Source: Bacteriovoracaceae bacterium
Lineage (GTDB): Bacteria > Bdellovibrionota > Bacteriovoracia > Bacteriovoracales > Bacteriovoracaceae
Assembly (NCBI GenBank): GCA_023954635.1
Contig: JAGSHI010000029.1
Location: 1-33,951, forward strand
Direction: 5' to 3'
DNA length: 33,951 bases
Shown here: piece after piece, positions 7,787 to 16,066 of the stretch
How positions within the stretch are numbered: position 1 is the stretch's first letter
How the letters are laid out: every line of letters starts with the position of its first letter
Notes under the pieces: generated by a model
The model's input: the letters and a program-made list of their open reading frames with translations, nothing else
Told to the model about the DNA's origin: nothing
Database searches by the model: none
Position numbers and translations under genes: made by a program

Positions 7787-9955
7787 CTATGGCGTTTCTA
7801 CGAAAAAGCTTAAAATTGAGGCAAGTCTAAAGCGATCGCAGACTATGTCCTTCTTCTTACCAAAGAAGTGAAAGGTAAGGAGCTTTAGTGTAGAAGGCTC
7901 TTTCATTTCTTTCACTAGATAGAGAAAGATAGACTTGGCCAAAAATTGCGTAGCAGGCTTTAGCTGGGCCACTTGAATTATAAGATTTTTAAATACAGGG
8001 AACGCCATATCAAGTTCTGGTCTTTCAAGAACACCACCTGAGCGATTCTGATCAAACTTAAGTATAGAGGACTCAACATTCCCAAAGCCGATAATGACTC
8101 TACCTAAATCAGTTTGTGTCATTGGTAGGCTAGGATCAGGAATAATTCTTGAATATGTTTCCATGTTGACCAAGTGTTGTAATGCTTTCTCTGGTCCAAT
8201 ACTGTCTAAAAATACTTTTAACTTTGGATAATATTTTTCCATGTGCATTTCTTCAAAGAAAACTTTGTAGAAGTTCTCACGATAACATTCAATTTCAAAC
8301 GACTTGTCTTCTTCATCAACCACATCACAGTAGTTTTTCAGTTTTGCATGAACATCTTTTGTAATATCAACAGAAGTGAAAACAGTAGTGAAATACTCAC
8401 TTGCTTCATGAATATTTGCTACCATATCTCCATTGGCATTAAACTGAAAATTGTCAGAGCTATTTACACTTTCAGAAAGGAATCTTTCAACATCAGCTTG
8501 CCAGAAATCCATCTCTCTTAAGAGGCCTTCGATTTCATAAATAAGCACTCTCATGTCATCGATACTTATTGACCAACCATTCTCTCTTGGAGCTCCGTAG
8601 GCTTTTATCAATTTATTCAGACCCCAATTGAATAGGGTTAGTATTGTATAGCCAGAACTACTTCTTTTATAAGTGTCATCGAATATAACCCATCCATTCT
8701 TGTCCTGAAAAAATCTATGTGTGGAGGTTAATTCGTCGAATTTATTCCAGAGCTGAGGGACTCGTTTCTTATGAAATGTTTGATATTCTTCGAGGTCTGG
8801 TCTTTGAAGATCAGTTACAGCTCCAGGTCCATCTAATACAGATCTAAAATGTTCGTAGGTGACTTCATTAAAATAGAATTGCTCAAAAATCCCCTGACCC
8901 CAAGTAAGGAGAGTCTCAACATTTTTGAAAGTGTAACTATCAGCAGTGCCACCAATTATCCTTGTCTTAATGTTCTTTATGGAGTCTTCCATATTCTCCA
9001 TACTATATTTATTTCCAAGGATTCTTCCTGAAACATTTGAGAGGTCTGTATGTGATAGGATTTCTGTTTCTTGTTCAAATGGATAAAAGTAAGTTCTAAA
9101 CTCTCTTACTACATCCATATAGAAAAACCATTTATCTCCATCAGAGAAAAACTTTTTTCCTCCACTCATCATCGCATCCATACCCAAAACGAGAAGATTT
9201 GGAATCATTGAAAACAACTTTTCAAACTGAGCTGAGTCAATAACGTTTCTTTCTCCACCAAGAATGAGTTTTTTTACAAATAAAAAATTGTCTATTAACT
9301 CAATATCTAGGTCTGCTTCTCCAATTTCAAGAATTACCTTTAACTCTGAAAGAAAATTTTTAATTTGAAGGTTACTAGACTCGTTTACTGGTCGTTGTTG
9401 AATGATGTTCAAAACTTTTTCACTAAGAGCAGCAGTTAACGTAAAAATTGATTGCCTTCTATCCCAGTATGAAAACTCATCCATCCCTGTAATAAGACCA
9501 TTGAGAAGGCGCCCTTCGTGGTTTACTACTCGAAACAACTGGAAAAGTAGTTTCATATTACCTACAGAAATTTTATCAGTAGGGTCCTTTAGAAGAACTG
9601 TATTGAGGTCAAAAACTAACTTGAGTAGTTCTTTAACTTGTGTGTTTTTGTTTGCTGGAAAGAATTTATCTATGAACCTTTGAAGTTCTGATCTGGCGAT
9701 GAACCTAGGGTCTTCTCGTCTTACAAAATCGACGAACTTGGATAGGTTACTCTCTAGACAGTCAATTTCTCCGTCAATTTGCTCATCTAAGATTTTTCCA
9801 AGCTTTTCTGTATCGAACTCGCATGTGCCTTCTAATTGTCCTAGATCGAACACTTCTAAGCTTTCCTCAGCGTTATCGCCAAGTCCACATGAGGAAACCA
9901 ATATCAAACTACATAAAATGGTCAGGTATCTGACTAACTTATTTAAATTTTGCAT
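7787..9955 (-). CDS. Large lipoprotein of unknown function (722 aa)
   Basis: Residues 1-23 are a clear lipoprotein signal with lipobox VSSC (Cys23). The mature protein is acidic at the start and then largely helical, with many Leu/Phe heptad-like stretches and few prolines, so it is probably a long alpha-helical domain. A Cys pair sits near residues 566-579. Near the C-terminus FDQNRSGGVLERPE resembles a degenerate EF-hand loop, and QDKNGW near the middle another, but spacing is off by one, so calcium binding is doubtful. The start has GGAG 4 bases upstream. No family recognised; the size and helical make-up differ from the beta-rich lipoprotein at 2496-4868. Confidence 0.8.
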   Translation of the reverse strand: MQNLNKLVRYLTILCSLILVSSCGLGDNAEESLEVFDLGQLEGTCEFDTEKLGKILDEQIDGEIDCLESNLSKFVDFVRREDPRFIARSELQRFIDKFFPANKNTQVKELLKLVFDLNTVLLKDPTDKISVGNMKLLFQLFRVVNHEGRLLNGLITGMDEFSYWDRRQSIFTLTAALSEKVLNIIQQRPVNESSNLQIKNFLSELKVILEIGEADLDIELIDNFLFVKKLILGGERNVIDSAQFEKLFSMIPNLLVLGMDAMMSGGKKFFSDGDKWFFYMDVVREFRTYFYPFEQETEILSHTDLSNVSGRILGNKYSMENMEDSIKNIKTRIIGGTADSYTFKNVETLLTWGQGIFEQFYFNEVTYEHFRSVLDGPGAVTDLQRPDLEEYQTFHKKRVPQLWNKFDELTSTHRFFQDKNGWVIFDDTYKRSSSGYTILTLFNWGLNKLIKAYGAPRENGWSISIDDMRVLIYEIEGLLREMDFWQADVERFLSESVNSSDNFQFNANGDMVANIHEASEYFTTVFTSVDITKDVHAKLKNYCDVVDEEDKSFEIECYRENFYKVFFEEMHMEKYYPKLKVFLDSIGPEKALQHLVNMETYSRIIPDPSLPMTQTDLGRVIIGFGNVESSILKFDQNRSGGVLERPELDMAFPVFKNLIIQVAQLKPATQFLAKSIFLYLVKEMKEPSTLKLLTFHFFGKKKDIVCDRFRLASILSFFVETP

Positions 9956-10108
9956 GATACTCCGATCGGTAAAACCATCTTCCTGATGGAGTTGTTTTAT
10001 TTAGTCTTGGTACTAAGGCAGATTTTTCCCAAGCAAATAGAACGGACAATACTCCATGATGCATCGTGTCGGGAAGTTTTAGCTTGTCTAATGAATTCGA
10101 AAACGAAA

Positions 10109-10117
10109 TGCTAGACT
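10109..10117 (+). promoter_or_regulatory. Extended -10 (TGCTAGACT) placed for a leaderless transcript
   Basis: TG-C-TAGACT fits the extended -10 pattern TGnTAnnnT. The hexamer ends six bases before the ATG at 10124, so the usual start point is the A of the start codon. No Shine-Dalgarno is present in the preceding 25 bases. TTGTCT at 10084-10089 is 22 bases away, too far for a normal -35, as expected for an extended -10 promoter. Confidence 0.5.
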
Positions 10118-10123
10118 GTATAA

Positions 10124-11428
10124 ATGAAAAAGATATCAAAGCTGAAATACCTTACCCCTTTATTCCTAAGTAGTATTATCCCCTTTTTTCCATGTTTAGG
10201 TAAGGGAATTTTCTCAGTCCAGCAAATTCAACGACTAAACGAACCAAGAATGGAAGGAATTTCCGATCAATTCCTTGAATTGAACGTTTCTGGTGATAAA
10301 GAGAAGTTTCAGCGTTGGGATGGTTATTATGATTTAGATGGACGCATGTATCCTGGAGATAAAGGCGGAATGCTTTTCTCTCTTAAAGAAGCTTATTTGC
10401 AACGCAAACTTGGGCGCTCTAGAATATCTGCCGGTAGAAAGATAATAAATTGGAACCCTCATGAGGCCTTTTGGGGGCTTGGTGTACTTAACGCCAATAG
10501 AGGCTTTTCCTATATGGATTATGATCGTGAAGGAATTGTCGCTCTTCACTTCCAGAGAACTGCTGGAAGATTTAACTTTCATTTGTTTGGAAGTTTTGTC
10601 CATATCCCACAAGTTAACCCAACATTTAAAATTAGAGACAATAGAGTAGAGTCTATAAATGAATGGAGCGCTCTTCCTTTTGATGCTGTTTCGTTTAATG
10701 GAACTCGGATTCCTATCAACTACACTTTGGATGAACCAGATATTGCAAATCTTGTTTTAAATGAAAGTATAGGAGCAAATCTAGGTTACTCCTGGGATAC
10801 AGGGGGAGTAAATGCTTATGGAACTTATAAGCCTGAAAATGCTATTAGGATAAATGCAGCTGGATACTATGACCCAGACTCAGAAGCGGCTGAAGTTAAG
10901 GCCAAACCCTTTACTAACCACCACTTGGTGTGGGGAGCTCAAGCAAAGCAAAAAGTACTTGGGTTAGATACCGCTGTCGGTATGGAGGTCGATCACCCAC
11001 GAATCGGTTCAGATGACTCTTTTGAGTTTGAAGCTTTAAAGATTGTTCCTACATATACAAAGAGAACTTATGCTTATGGCCAAGTTCAGAAAAATTTTAA
11101 ATATGCAAAAGTTGGTGTTCATTTTGTCGAGTTACTAGAAGGAGAAATGTCTGAAGCAAACACTTTTGCCTCCAAAAGTATGTGGCAAAGGGCGGGAGGT
11201 CTTTCTGTCGATTGGGATGTCACTGAAAGGCTAAATTATTTTTTCATGGGGAAATATGACATTACCCTCGGGGATAGCTTAATGAGGAATCAAGTCTCAT
11301 ATCGGTTTGGAAAACATATCTCTGCAAAAGCAGGTTTTGAAATGGTACGAAGTGAGGATATTCGCTCGTTTTGGACTCCATTTAAAACCAATGATTCTGT
11401 CTATACTAGTTTAGGATATATCTTTTAA
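10124..11428 (+). CDS. Outer-membrane beta-barrel protein
   Basis: 434 residues. N-terminal basic start and hydrophobic core (about 10-25) form a signal peptide. The rest consists of amphipathic strands with frequent Tyr, Trp, Gly and Asn girdles, and the protein ends GYIF with the terminal Phe typical of barrels folded by the BAM complex. Length and strand count suggest 14-18 strands, possibly a porin or alginate-export-like channel; a KIINWNPHEAFWG motif near residue 106 would fall in an early strand or loop. No Shine-Dalgarno is visible and an extended -10 sits just upstream. It is monocistronic and converges on a small lipoprotein gene 17 bases away. Substrate unknown. Confidence 0.75.
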   Translation: MKKISKLKYLTPLFLSSIIPFFPCLGKGIFSVQQIQRLNEPRMEGISDQFLELNVSGDKEKFQRWDGYYDLDGRMYPGDKGGMLFSLKEAYLQRKLGRSRISAGRKIINWNPHEAFWGLGVLNANRGFSYMDYDREGIVALHFQRTAGRFNFHLFGSFVHIPQVNPTFKIRDNRVESINEWSALPFDAVSFNGTRIPINYTLDEPDIANLVLNESIGANLGYSWDTGGVNAYGTYKPENAIRINAAGYYDPDSEAAEVKAKPFTNHHLVWGAQAKQKVLGLDTAVGMEVDHPRIGSDDSFEFEALKIVPTYTKRTYAYGQVQKNFKYAKVGVHFVELLEGEMSEANTFASKSMWQRAGGLSVDWDVTERLNYFFMGKYDITLGDSLMRNQVSYRFGKHISAKAGFEMVRSEDIRSFWTPFKTNDSVYTSLGYIF

Positions 11429-11445
11429 CAGTGATCCTCTTTATT

Positions 11446-11703
11446 CTATTGTTCTAAAATAAATAAAATATTTTCTTTTACATGTTTCTTTCCAAGATCT
11501 CTGCAGGTCTCGAAGAAACCTGATCTTCCTTCTTTCTTGTTAAAGTCTGTACACGCTTTTAGGTAGGAAGTGAATGCTAGATCTAGTGCAGTTTGGACAG
11601 TCACTTTTTCATATTCATCTTTTTCGACCTTAATAGAGTCTGGAATATGGTTTGTAGCACAGGAGGATAAAAGGATTATAAGGGTTAAACTGATTAAATT
11701 CAT
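11446..11703 (-). CDS. Small lipoprotein
   Basis: 85 residues with a type II signal peptide and lipobox LSSC (Cys15). The mature 70 residues are charged and probably helical, with two further cysteines about 16 residues apart (YLKAC, ETC) that could bridge two helices. Start supported by AAGGA 6 bases upstream. It stands alone, convergent with the beta-barrel gene on its left and divergent from the kinase gene on its right. No family recognised. Confidence 0.75.
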   Translation of the reverse strand: MNLISLTLIILLSSCATNHIPDSIKVEKDEYEKVTVQTALDLAFTSYLKACTDFNKKEGRSGFFETCRDLGKKHVKENILFILEQ

Positions 11704-11761
11704 TAAGGTTCCTTATTTCAAATATTTAGCGCATTGTAAAAGGGAGAGTTTTTACCGGTCT

Positions 11762-11791
11762 AGCGCCATTCTAGCACGTTAAAAGGGCGCT
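11762..11791. repeat. GC-rich inverted repeat AGCGCC/GGCGCT in an AT-rich gap
   Basis: AGCGCC (11762-11767) and GGCGCT (11786-11791) are exact complements around 18 bases. TCTAGC also occurs twice, 11 bases apart, at 11759 and 11770. The site lies between the lipoprotein gene and the kinase gene, which diverge, so an operator or a transcript hairpin are both possible. Confidence 0.3.
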
Positions 11792-11881
11792 TATTCTACT
11801 ATTTAGGGTCTTAATTCTTAAAACTTTCTACGATCGTTATAAAGTTAAAAAGTACTAAAATAACAAGTTTAGGAGCAAATT

Positions 11882-12607
11882 ATGGGTCTATGTTCAATAG
11901 AGGAAATTCATATTGATATGAAGCCGATGGAGCCGAGTATTACACGTATTGATGACTTACTTGAAGGACTTTCTCAAGTAGTTCATGACATTAAGTCACC
12001 TTTAGCAGCGCTAGATACAGTACTTTCTAACTCAGATGAACTATGTAAAGAAAAGAAAGACCTAGTTCAACAGGCAGTGATGAGAATTAGGAATATATCC
12101 AAGGATGTACTCAGTAAAAATAAAGTCATTAATGAGTTAAATGAAAAAAAGTCATTAGTATCTCTTAATAATATTTTGCATTCAGTAGTAAACGAGAAGC
12201 TACATGAGATCAATAGTTTAAAAGGCGTTGTGATTAACATAAATAACTTTCTACATTCTAATGATGCAAGGATAAAAGTTAGACCGAGTGAATTCAAAAG
12301 GGCCCTTTCAAATATTCTTAATAACGCTGTCGAGTCGCTTGATCAAATTGGATTTGTTGAGATAAATGTAGAACAGATATCAAATGGAAAGGTAATGATT
12401 ACATTTAGAGACAATGGGAAGGGTATTCCAAGAAAAGTGACGTCCCGACTTGGTCAAAAAGGATTTACTTACGGGAAAAGGGATGGGAATGGCCTGGGTC
12501 TATATTCGGCACTTAAAATCATCAAGAAGCATAAAGGCGATGTTGAAATCTCAAGTGTATTAAGAAAAGGAACTAGCGTTAGAATCTTCTTACCTTGTTT
12601 TGTATAA
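11882..12607 (+). CDS. Soluble histidine kinase without sensor domain
   Basis: 241 residues. A short N-terminus leads into a dimerisation/phosphoacceptor helix with the H-box HDIKSPLAAL (His35) and a second helix to about 90. The ATPase domain follows with N-box (NNAVESL, about 147-153), G1 box DNGKGIP (177-183) and G2 box GNGLGLY (202-208). All four kinase boxes are intact. No membrane segment, PAS, GAF or receiver domain is present, so it must receive its signal through a partner protein or the cytoplasm. No response regulator gene lies nearby, making it an orphan. Shine-Dalgarno AGGAG is well placed. The next gene, a beta-barrel, starts 30 bases downstream and seems to have its own promoter. 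Confidence 0.88.
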   Translation: MGLCSIEEIHIDMKPMEPSITRIDDLLEGLSQVVHDIKSPLAALDTVLSNSDELCKEKKDLVQQAVMRIRNISKDVLSKNKVINELNEKKSLVSLNNILHSVVNEKLHEINSLKGVVININNFLHSNDARIKVRPSEFKRALSNILNNAVESLDQIGFVEINVEQISNGKVMITFRDNGKGIPRKVTSRLGQKGFTYGKRDGNGLGLYSALKIIKKHKGDVEISSVLRKGTSVRIFLPCFV

Positions 12608-12622
12608 AAAAATAAGATGTTG

Positions 12623-12631
12623 TGTTAATAT
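12623..12631 (+). promoter_or_regulatory. Extended -10 (TGTTAATAT) placed for a leaderless transcript
   Basis: TG-T-TAATAT ends at 12631, exactly six bases before the ATG at 12638, the same geometry as at 10109-10117. There is no Shine-Dalgarno in front of this ATG. The AT-rich context makes chance matches easier than at the first site. Confidence 0.42.
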
Positions 12632-12637
12632 TTTAAT

Positions 12638-13660
12638 ATGAAAAAACTAATCATTACATTCTTATTCGTATCCTTTATTCAACCTACGTTCTCTCAAGAA
12701 ACTGGACGATTTGACTCAGTTATAAATGAGTACATGAGACGAAAAGAGAGAGTCGAAAAGAAGGCACAAGAAAAACCAAAAGAAGAAACACGTTCTGAAG
12801 ATAGTCCCAAAAGTAATTCGGGTTACGGGCTCGATAAAACTGGCGCTGCTGGAAGTACAGCTGGAGCAGTAGGTAGTGTCGTTCCAAAATCTCCTGGCTT
12901 CGGAGTTTCTTCACCATCCAAAAGCTATTTCAAACTTGGTGTTGAACCTTTCAAGATTACAAGAGTAGATAAAAACCGTAACTACGGACTCGATGCAAAA
13001 TTTAGACTACAAGGTGTTGGACGTTACATATTTGATGGTAAGTTTAATTTTGAGTTAGAAGATCAAAATGATCCATATACGGACGATACAATCACACGTA
13101 GGCATTATCAGGGTGATTTTGCCATTGAGAAAACTAATTTCTTGTGGAACTTGAATCTATTAGTACAAGCAGGATATCAACGTGAAAGGTCTGGACCAGT
13201 TTTTCCAATCTATAGAAGAATGTATGGTGGAGTTATAGGCTTAAAATTTCTCTATGAAAATGAAAGAGATTTTGTGAGAGAGTTTAGTGCTTCTTTCCTT
13301 CCTATTTATGATCGACTAGAATCTGATGCATACGTTGGAAATTCAAATGTATTAGTTCGAAAAAAACGAGAATATATTAGACAATATTTTCAAATAGACT
13401 TTACTCTTGCGCTCTTGAACTACCTTAAGGCCTCGAATCACTTTCATTGGCGTCCAGTTTACGACCTAGATACAAAAAAGTTTAATGCTAACAATGCAGA
13501 AATTGAACAACGTTTTACTTTGACGATGGAGTTAACAAAGACTTTCTCTCTTTCTTGGGAAAATAAGTTAACATGGGATAAAAGAATGCAAGTTGATTTA
13601 AATCGGCCAACTACTGACTTAATCAACTCATTTAAGATGAACTGGAAAGTTGGACTCTGA
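12638..13660 (+). CDS. Outer-membrane beta-barrel protein with charged linker
   Basis: 340 residues. Signal peptide 1-19 (cleavage after TFS). Residues 25-65 are highly charged and probably disordered, followed by a Gly/Ala/Ser stretch (66-95). From about 97 to the end there are regular amphipathic strands with Tyr, Phe and Arg, fitting a 10-14 strand barrel, perhaps of the DUF481 type; the last residues are WKVGL. No Shine-Dalgarno; an extended -10 lies just upstream, so it may be leaderless although it follows the kinase gene by 30 bases. The 3' end runs 33 bases into the end of hoxW on the other strand. Confidence 0.7.
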   Translation: MKKLIITFLFVSFIQPTFSQETGRFDSVINEYMRRKERVEKKAQEKPKEETRSEDSPKSNSGYGLDKTGAAGSTAGAVGSVVPKSPGFGVSSPSKSYFKLGVEPFKITRVDKNRNYGLDAKFRLQGVGRYIFDGKFNFELEDQNDPYTDDTITRRHYQGDFAIEKTNFLWNLNLLVQAGYQRERSGPVFPIYRRMYGGVIGLKFLYENERDFVREFSASFLPIYDRLESDAYVGNSNVLVRKKREYIRQYFQIDFTLALLNYLKASNHFHWRPVYDLDTKKFNANNAEIEQRFTLTMELTKTFSLSWENKLTWDKRMQVDLNRPTTDLINSFKMNWKVGL

Positions 13661-14095
13661 AATAGAACTTTCAAAATCTTGAAGAACAATTTTTGCTTGT
13701 GGAGATAATTCAGATCCCAGAGAAAAATCCTCTCCTGGAAGCTCTGTAATAATCACTTTTACATTTTTCTTATATATCTCAGAGGCCATTGATGCCAATA
13801 AGTCTGGTTCTAAATGATGAACACTAGGATTAAATGTAACAGGAACTGGTTTGAAATCCCTTGTTATCATTGTTCTAGAGTGTGAAGCATCTAAGAACCA
13901 AACCGTATCAAACTCAACCCATTCTAAAACATCTTCAAAATATAATTGATAGTTCTCTTTAAAGGTAAAATTTGGATAGTGAGCTTTCACAATCTCCAAG
14001 GCCATAAGTCCTAGAGCATCGTCAGACCTTGTTTCGTTGCCAACCGCGTGGACAAGAACTCTACCTTTCAATTGTTCTGATAAGATCATTTTCAT
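13628..14095 (-). CDS. hoxW: [NiFe]-hydrogenase maturation endopeptidase
   Basis: 155 residues from the ATG at 14095. An upstream TTG (14110) and a second ATG two codons on are alternatives. HyaD/HycI/HoxW peptidases remove the C-terminal tail of the large subunit once nickel is bound. The family hallmarks are present: GN-x4-DDALG near residues 19-29, FLDAS in the middle and HHLEPD further on, supplying acidic and His ligands for the nickel-sensing site. Length is close to Ralstonia HoxW (about 166). Its start overlaps the end of hoxH by 35 bases, so it is last in the hox operon and co-translated with its own substrate. Its 3' end overlaps the convergent barrel gene by 33 bases. Confidence 0.9.
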   Translation of the reverse strand: MKMILSEQLKGRVLVHAVGNETRSDDALGLMALEIVKAHYPNFTFKENYQLYFEDVLEWVEFDTVWFLDASHSRTMITRDFKPVPVTFNPSVHHLEPDLLASMASEIYKKNVKVIITELPGEDFSLGSELSPQAKIVLQDFESSISESNFPVHLK

Positions 14096-15509
14096 TGTTC
14101 CGTATTTCAATTTTTAATGGCATCTGTCCAATTGCATGAGTTGCACAGCTTAAGCAAGGGTCATAAGCTCTTATCGCAACTTCAATCTCATTTAGAAACT
14201 CTTCGCCTCTTTCTTTATGCTTTGACCAAATATGATGTGCTCGTTGTGTAACTGACTTATTCATCGCTATATTGTTGTGTGTTGTAGATACAATTAGGTT
14301 ACACTTTGTAATTTGATCATCAGGAGCTACTTTGTAGTGATGAATAAGAGTCCCTCTAGGCGCTTCAAGGAAGCCAATTCCTTCTGATTCTCTATTTCCT
14401 TTGGCCATTAAATCGTCTTTAGTAACATCTGGATCATCTAATAATAATTGAATTTTTTCGGCACAATGAAGAATTTCTATTAAACGGGCCCAGTGGTAAA
14501 GTAGCGTACCATGTGGAAACCTACCATTATGGCTTCTAAAATCTTCTAGTTCTTTTTGGGCCAGTGGAGAATCTATATATTCACAAGTATTCAGTCTTGC
14601 GAGTGGTCCAACTCTGACCCATCCATTTTCACGACCCAGATGTTTAAGGAAAGGAAATTTCATATAACTCCATTCCTTTACATCTTCTTGATAGACATCA
14701 AGATATTTTAAATAGTTCATATCATCTAATACTTTTTTACCTGTTGCTGATATACAGCGAAGGTTTCCATGATAAAGCTCTAGTTCTCCGTTTTTACCAA
14801 TTAGTGATAGGTAATTAGATTCTAACTGATCAAAGGAAAGTATTTCGGATTGATTTTTACGATGATAAGTTTTGTAATGGTCTAAAACTTCAGTACACCA
14901 AGATATAACTTCATTTATTGAGGGGATATCACCACCTCGCTTAAACGAGTCAATTTCGTCTGTCGAAAGGCTCTTGTGAACACCACCTGGAACAGCTGAG
15001 ATTCCATGTATTTTTTTACCTGCAGTCGCACGGATGATTTCTTGTCCAAATTTTCTTAAGAGAATACCTTTCTTTGCCAGGTCTTGATTCATCTGTGCAA
15101 GGCCAATAATATTACGAGTTTCAACTTCTGAGTTCATTCCTAACAACAGGTCTGGGGCTGCTAAGTAAAAATAATGAAGAGCATGGCTTTGAAGAACTTG
15201 TCCATAATGCATTAATCTTCTGAGCTTAGCTGCACTTGGAGTGATAGTTTCATCGTTTACACCAACAACTTGATCTATTGCTTTTGCTGCACAAAGATGA
15301 TGACTGACAGGGCATATCCCACAGAGTCTTTGGACCAAGACAGGTGCTTCCCAGTAGGGACGTCCTTGGACAAATTTTTCAAAACCTCTGAACTCTACAA
15401 TATGTAGTTTAGCATCATCCAATTCATCTTTATCATTAAGATGAATTGTTACTCGTCCATGTCCTTCAACTCGAGAGACAGGGTCTATTATAATTTTTTT
15501 CTTAGTCAC
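14061..15509 (-). CDS. hoxH: NAD-reducing [NiFe]-hydrogenase large subunit
   Basis: 482 residues from a GTG start, chosen because the protein then begins like Ralstonia HoxH just before IDPVSRVEGHG. It carries the NiFe(CN)2CO active site where H2 is split or formed. Nickel and iron ligands are visible in RLCGIC (Cys63, Cys66) and DPCLSC (Cys452, Cys455). The maturation site ATH-A places His458 as the last residue of the mature protein, leaving a 24-residue tail, the same length as in Ralstonia. No signal peptide, so cytoplasmic. Motifs FRGFEKFVQGRPYWEAP and EAPRGTL are typical of group 3d. Lies 14 bases after hoxY and overlaps hoxW. Confidence 0.97.
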   Translation of the reverse strand: MTKKKIIIDPVSRVEGHGRVTIHLNDKDELDDAKLHIVEFRGFEKFVQGRPYWEAPVLVQRLCGICPVSHHLCAAKAIDQVVGVNDETITPSAAKLRRLMHYGQVLQSHALHYFYLAAPDLLLGMNSEVETRNIIGLAQMNQDLAKKGILLRKFGQEIIRATAGKKIHGISAVPGGVHKSLSTDEIDSFKRGGDIPSINEVISWCTEVLDHYKTYHRKNQSEILSFDQLESNYLSLIGKNGELELYHGNLRCISATGKKVLDDMNYLKYLDVYQEDVKEWSYMKFPFLKHLGRENGWVRVGPLARLNTCEYIDSPLAQKELEDFRSHNGRFPHGTLLYHWARLIEILHCAEKIQLLLDDPDVTKDDLMAKGNRESEGIGFLEAPRGTLIHHYKVAPDDQITKCNLIVSTTHNNIAMNKSVTQRAHHIWSKHKERGEEFLNEIEVAIRAYDPCLSCATHAIGQMPLKIEIRNNENDLIRTIER

Positions 15510-15523
15510 AGTTATGTCTCATG

Positions 15524-16066
15524 TTAATCATATTTAATTAATCTTTTACTAATTTCTAATTTATCATTTTTGATTAAAGCCGCTAGTGCTTGCCAGATAA
15601 TCTCTCCACTCGGGGGACAACCTGGAAGAAAATAATCAATTTTAACTAATTCATGACAAGGGTAAACCTTATCCAAGAGCTGAGGGAGGTCTTCATGCCT
15701 AGGAATAGTTTGATTATGGTTACTTGTGGGGACGTTAAAGTATGCTTCTTCTAAACATTCTTTTAGAGTTAAATGGTTTCGAAGAGCAGGGAGTCCTCCC
15801 ATAATGGCACATTCTCCTAGAGAAATGAGAATGTCACAATTCTTTCGAAAATCCTTAAGTACTTTTACATTTTCATCATTGCTACATCCTCCCTCAATTA
15901 TTCCAATATCGATTCGTTTAGAGAATGTCTTAATATCTGTTAGGGGAGAACGATTAAATTCGACGAGCTCTATTAGTTCGAGAAGTTTAAGGTCTATGTC
16001 CAAAAAGGACATATGGCAGCCAAAACAGCCAGCAAGACTAATTGTGGAGATTACTTTTTTATCCAT
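15524..16066 (-). CDS. hoxY: NAD-reducing [NiFe]-hydrogenase small subunit
   Basis: 180 residues. It holds the proximal [4Fe-4S] cluster that passes electrons between HoxH and the diaphorase. Ligands are Cys14 and Cys17 (GCFGC), Cys86 (LGEC) and Cys150 (PGCPPSG). It is a short, single-cluster small subunit with no Tat signal and no medial or distal cluster domain, as expected for soluble group 3d enzymes; Ralstonia HoxY is about 209 residues, with the difference in its N-terminal extension. The ATG overlaps the end of hoxU by 16 bases. Only a weak GAG precedes it, so translation probably relies on coupling. Confidence 0.96.
   Translation of the reverse strand: MDKKVISTISLAGCFGCHMSFLDIDLKLLELIELVEFNRSPLTDIKTFSKRIDIGIIEGGCSNDENVKVLKDFRKNCDILISLGECAIMGGLPALRNHLTLKECLEEAYFNVPTSNHNQTIPRHEDLPQLLDKVYPCHELVKIDYFLPGCPPSGEIIWQALAALIKNDKLEISKRLIKYD

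Noticed and set aside
9001-9060. tRNA, rRNA or insertion sequence anywhere in the window, including this AT-rich stretch
   Set aside because: No cloverleaf, rRNA motif, transposase frame or terminal inverted repeat with target duplication was seen.
9939-10139. 66-codon open frame on the minus strand between the large lipoprotein and the first barrel gene
   Set aside because: It overlaps both neighbours, has no signal or motif and covers the promoter of the barrel gene.
15524-16066. Membrane-bound or periplasmic hydrogenase
   Set aside because: The small subunit has no Tat signal and only one cluster, and diaphorase subunits are present, so the enzyme is cytoplasmic.
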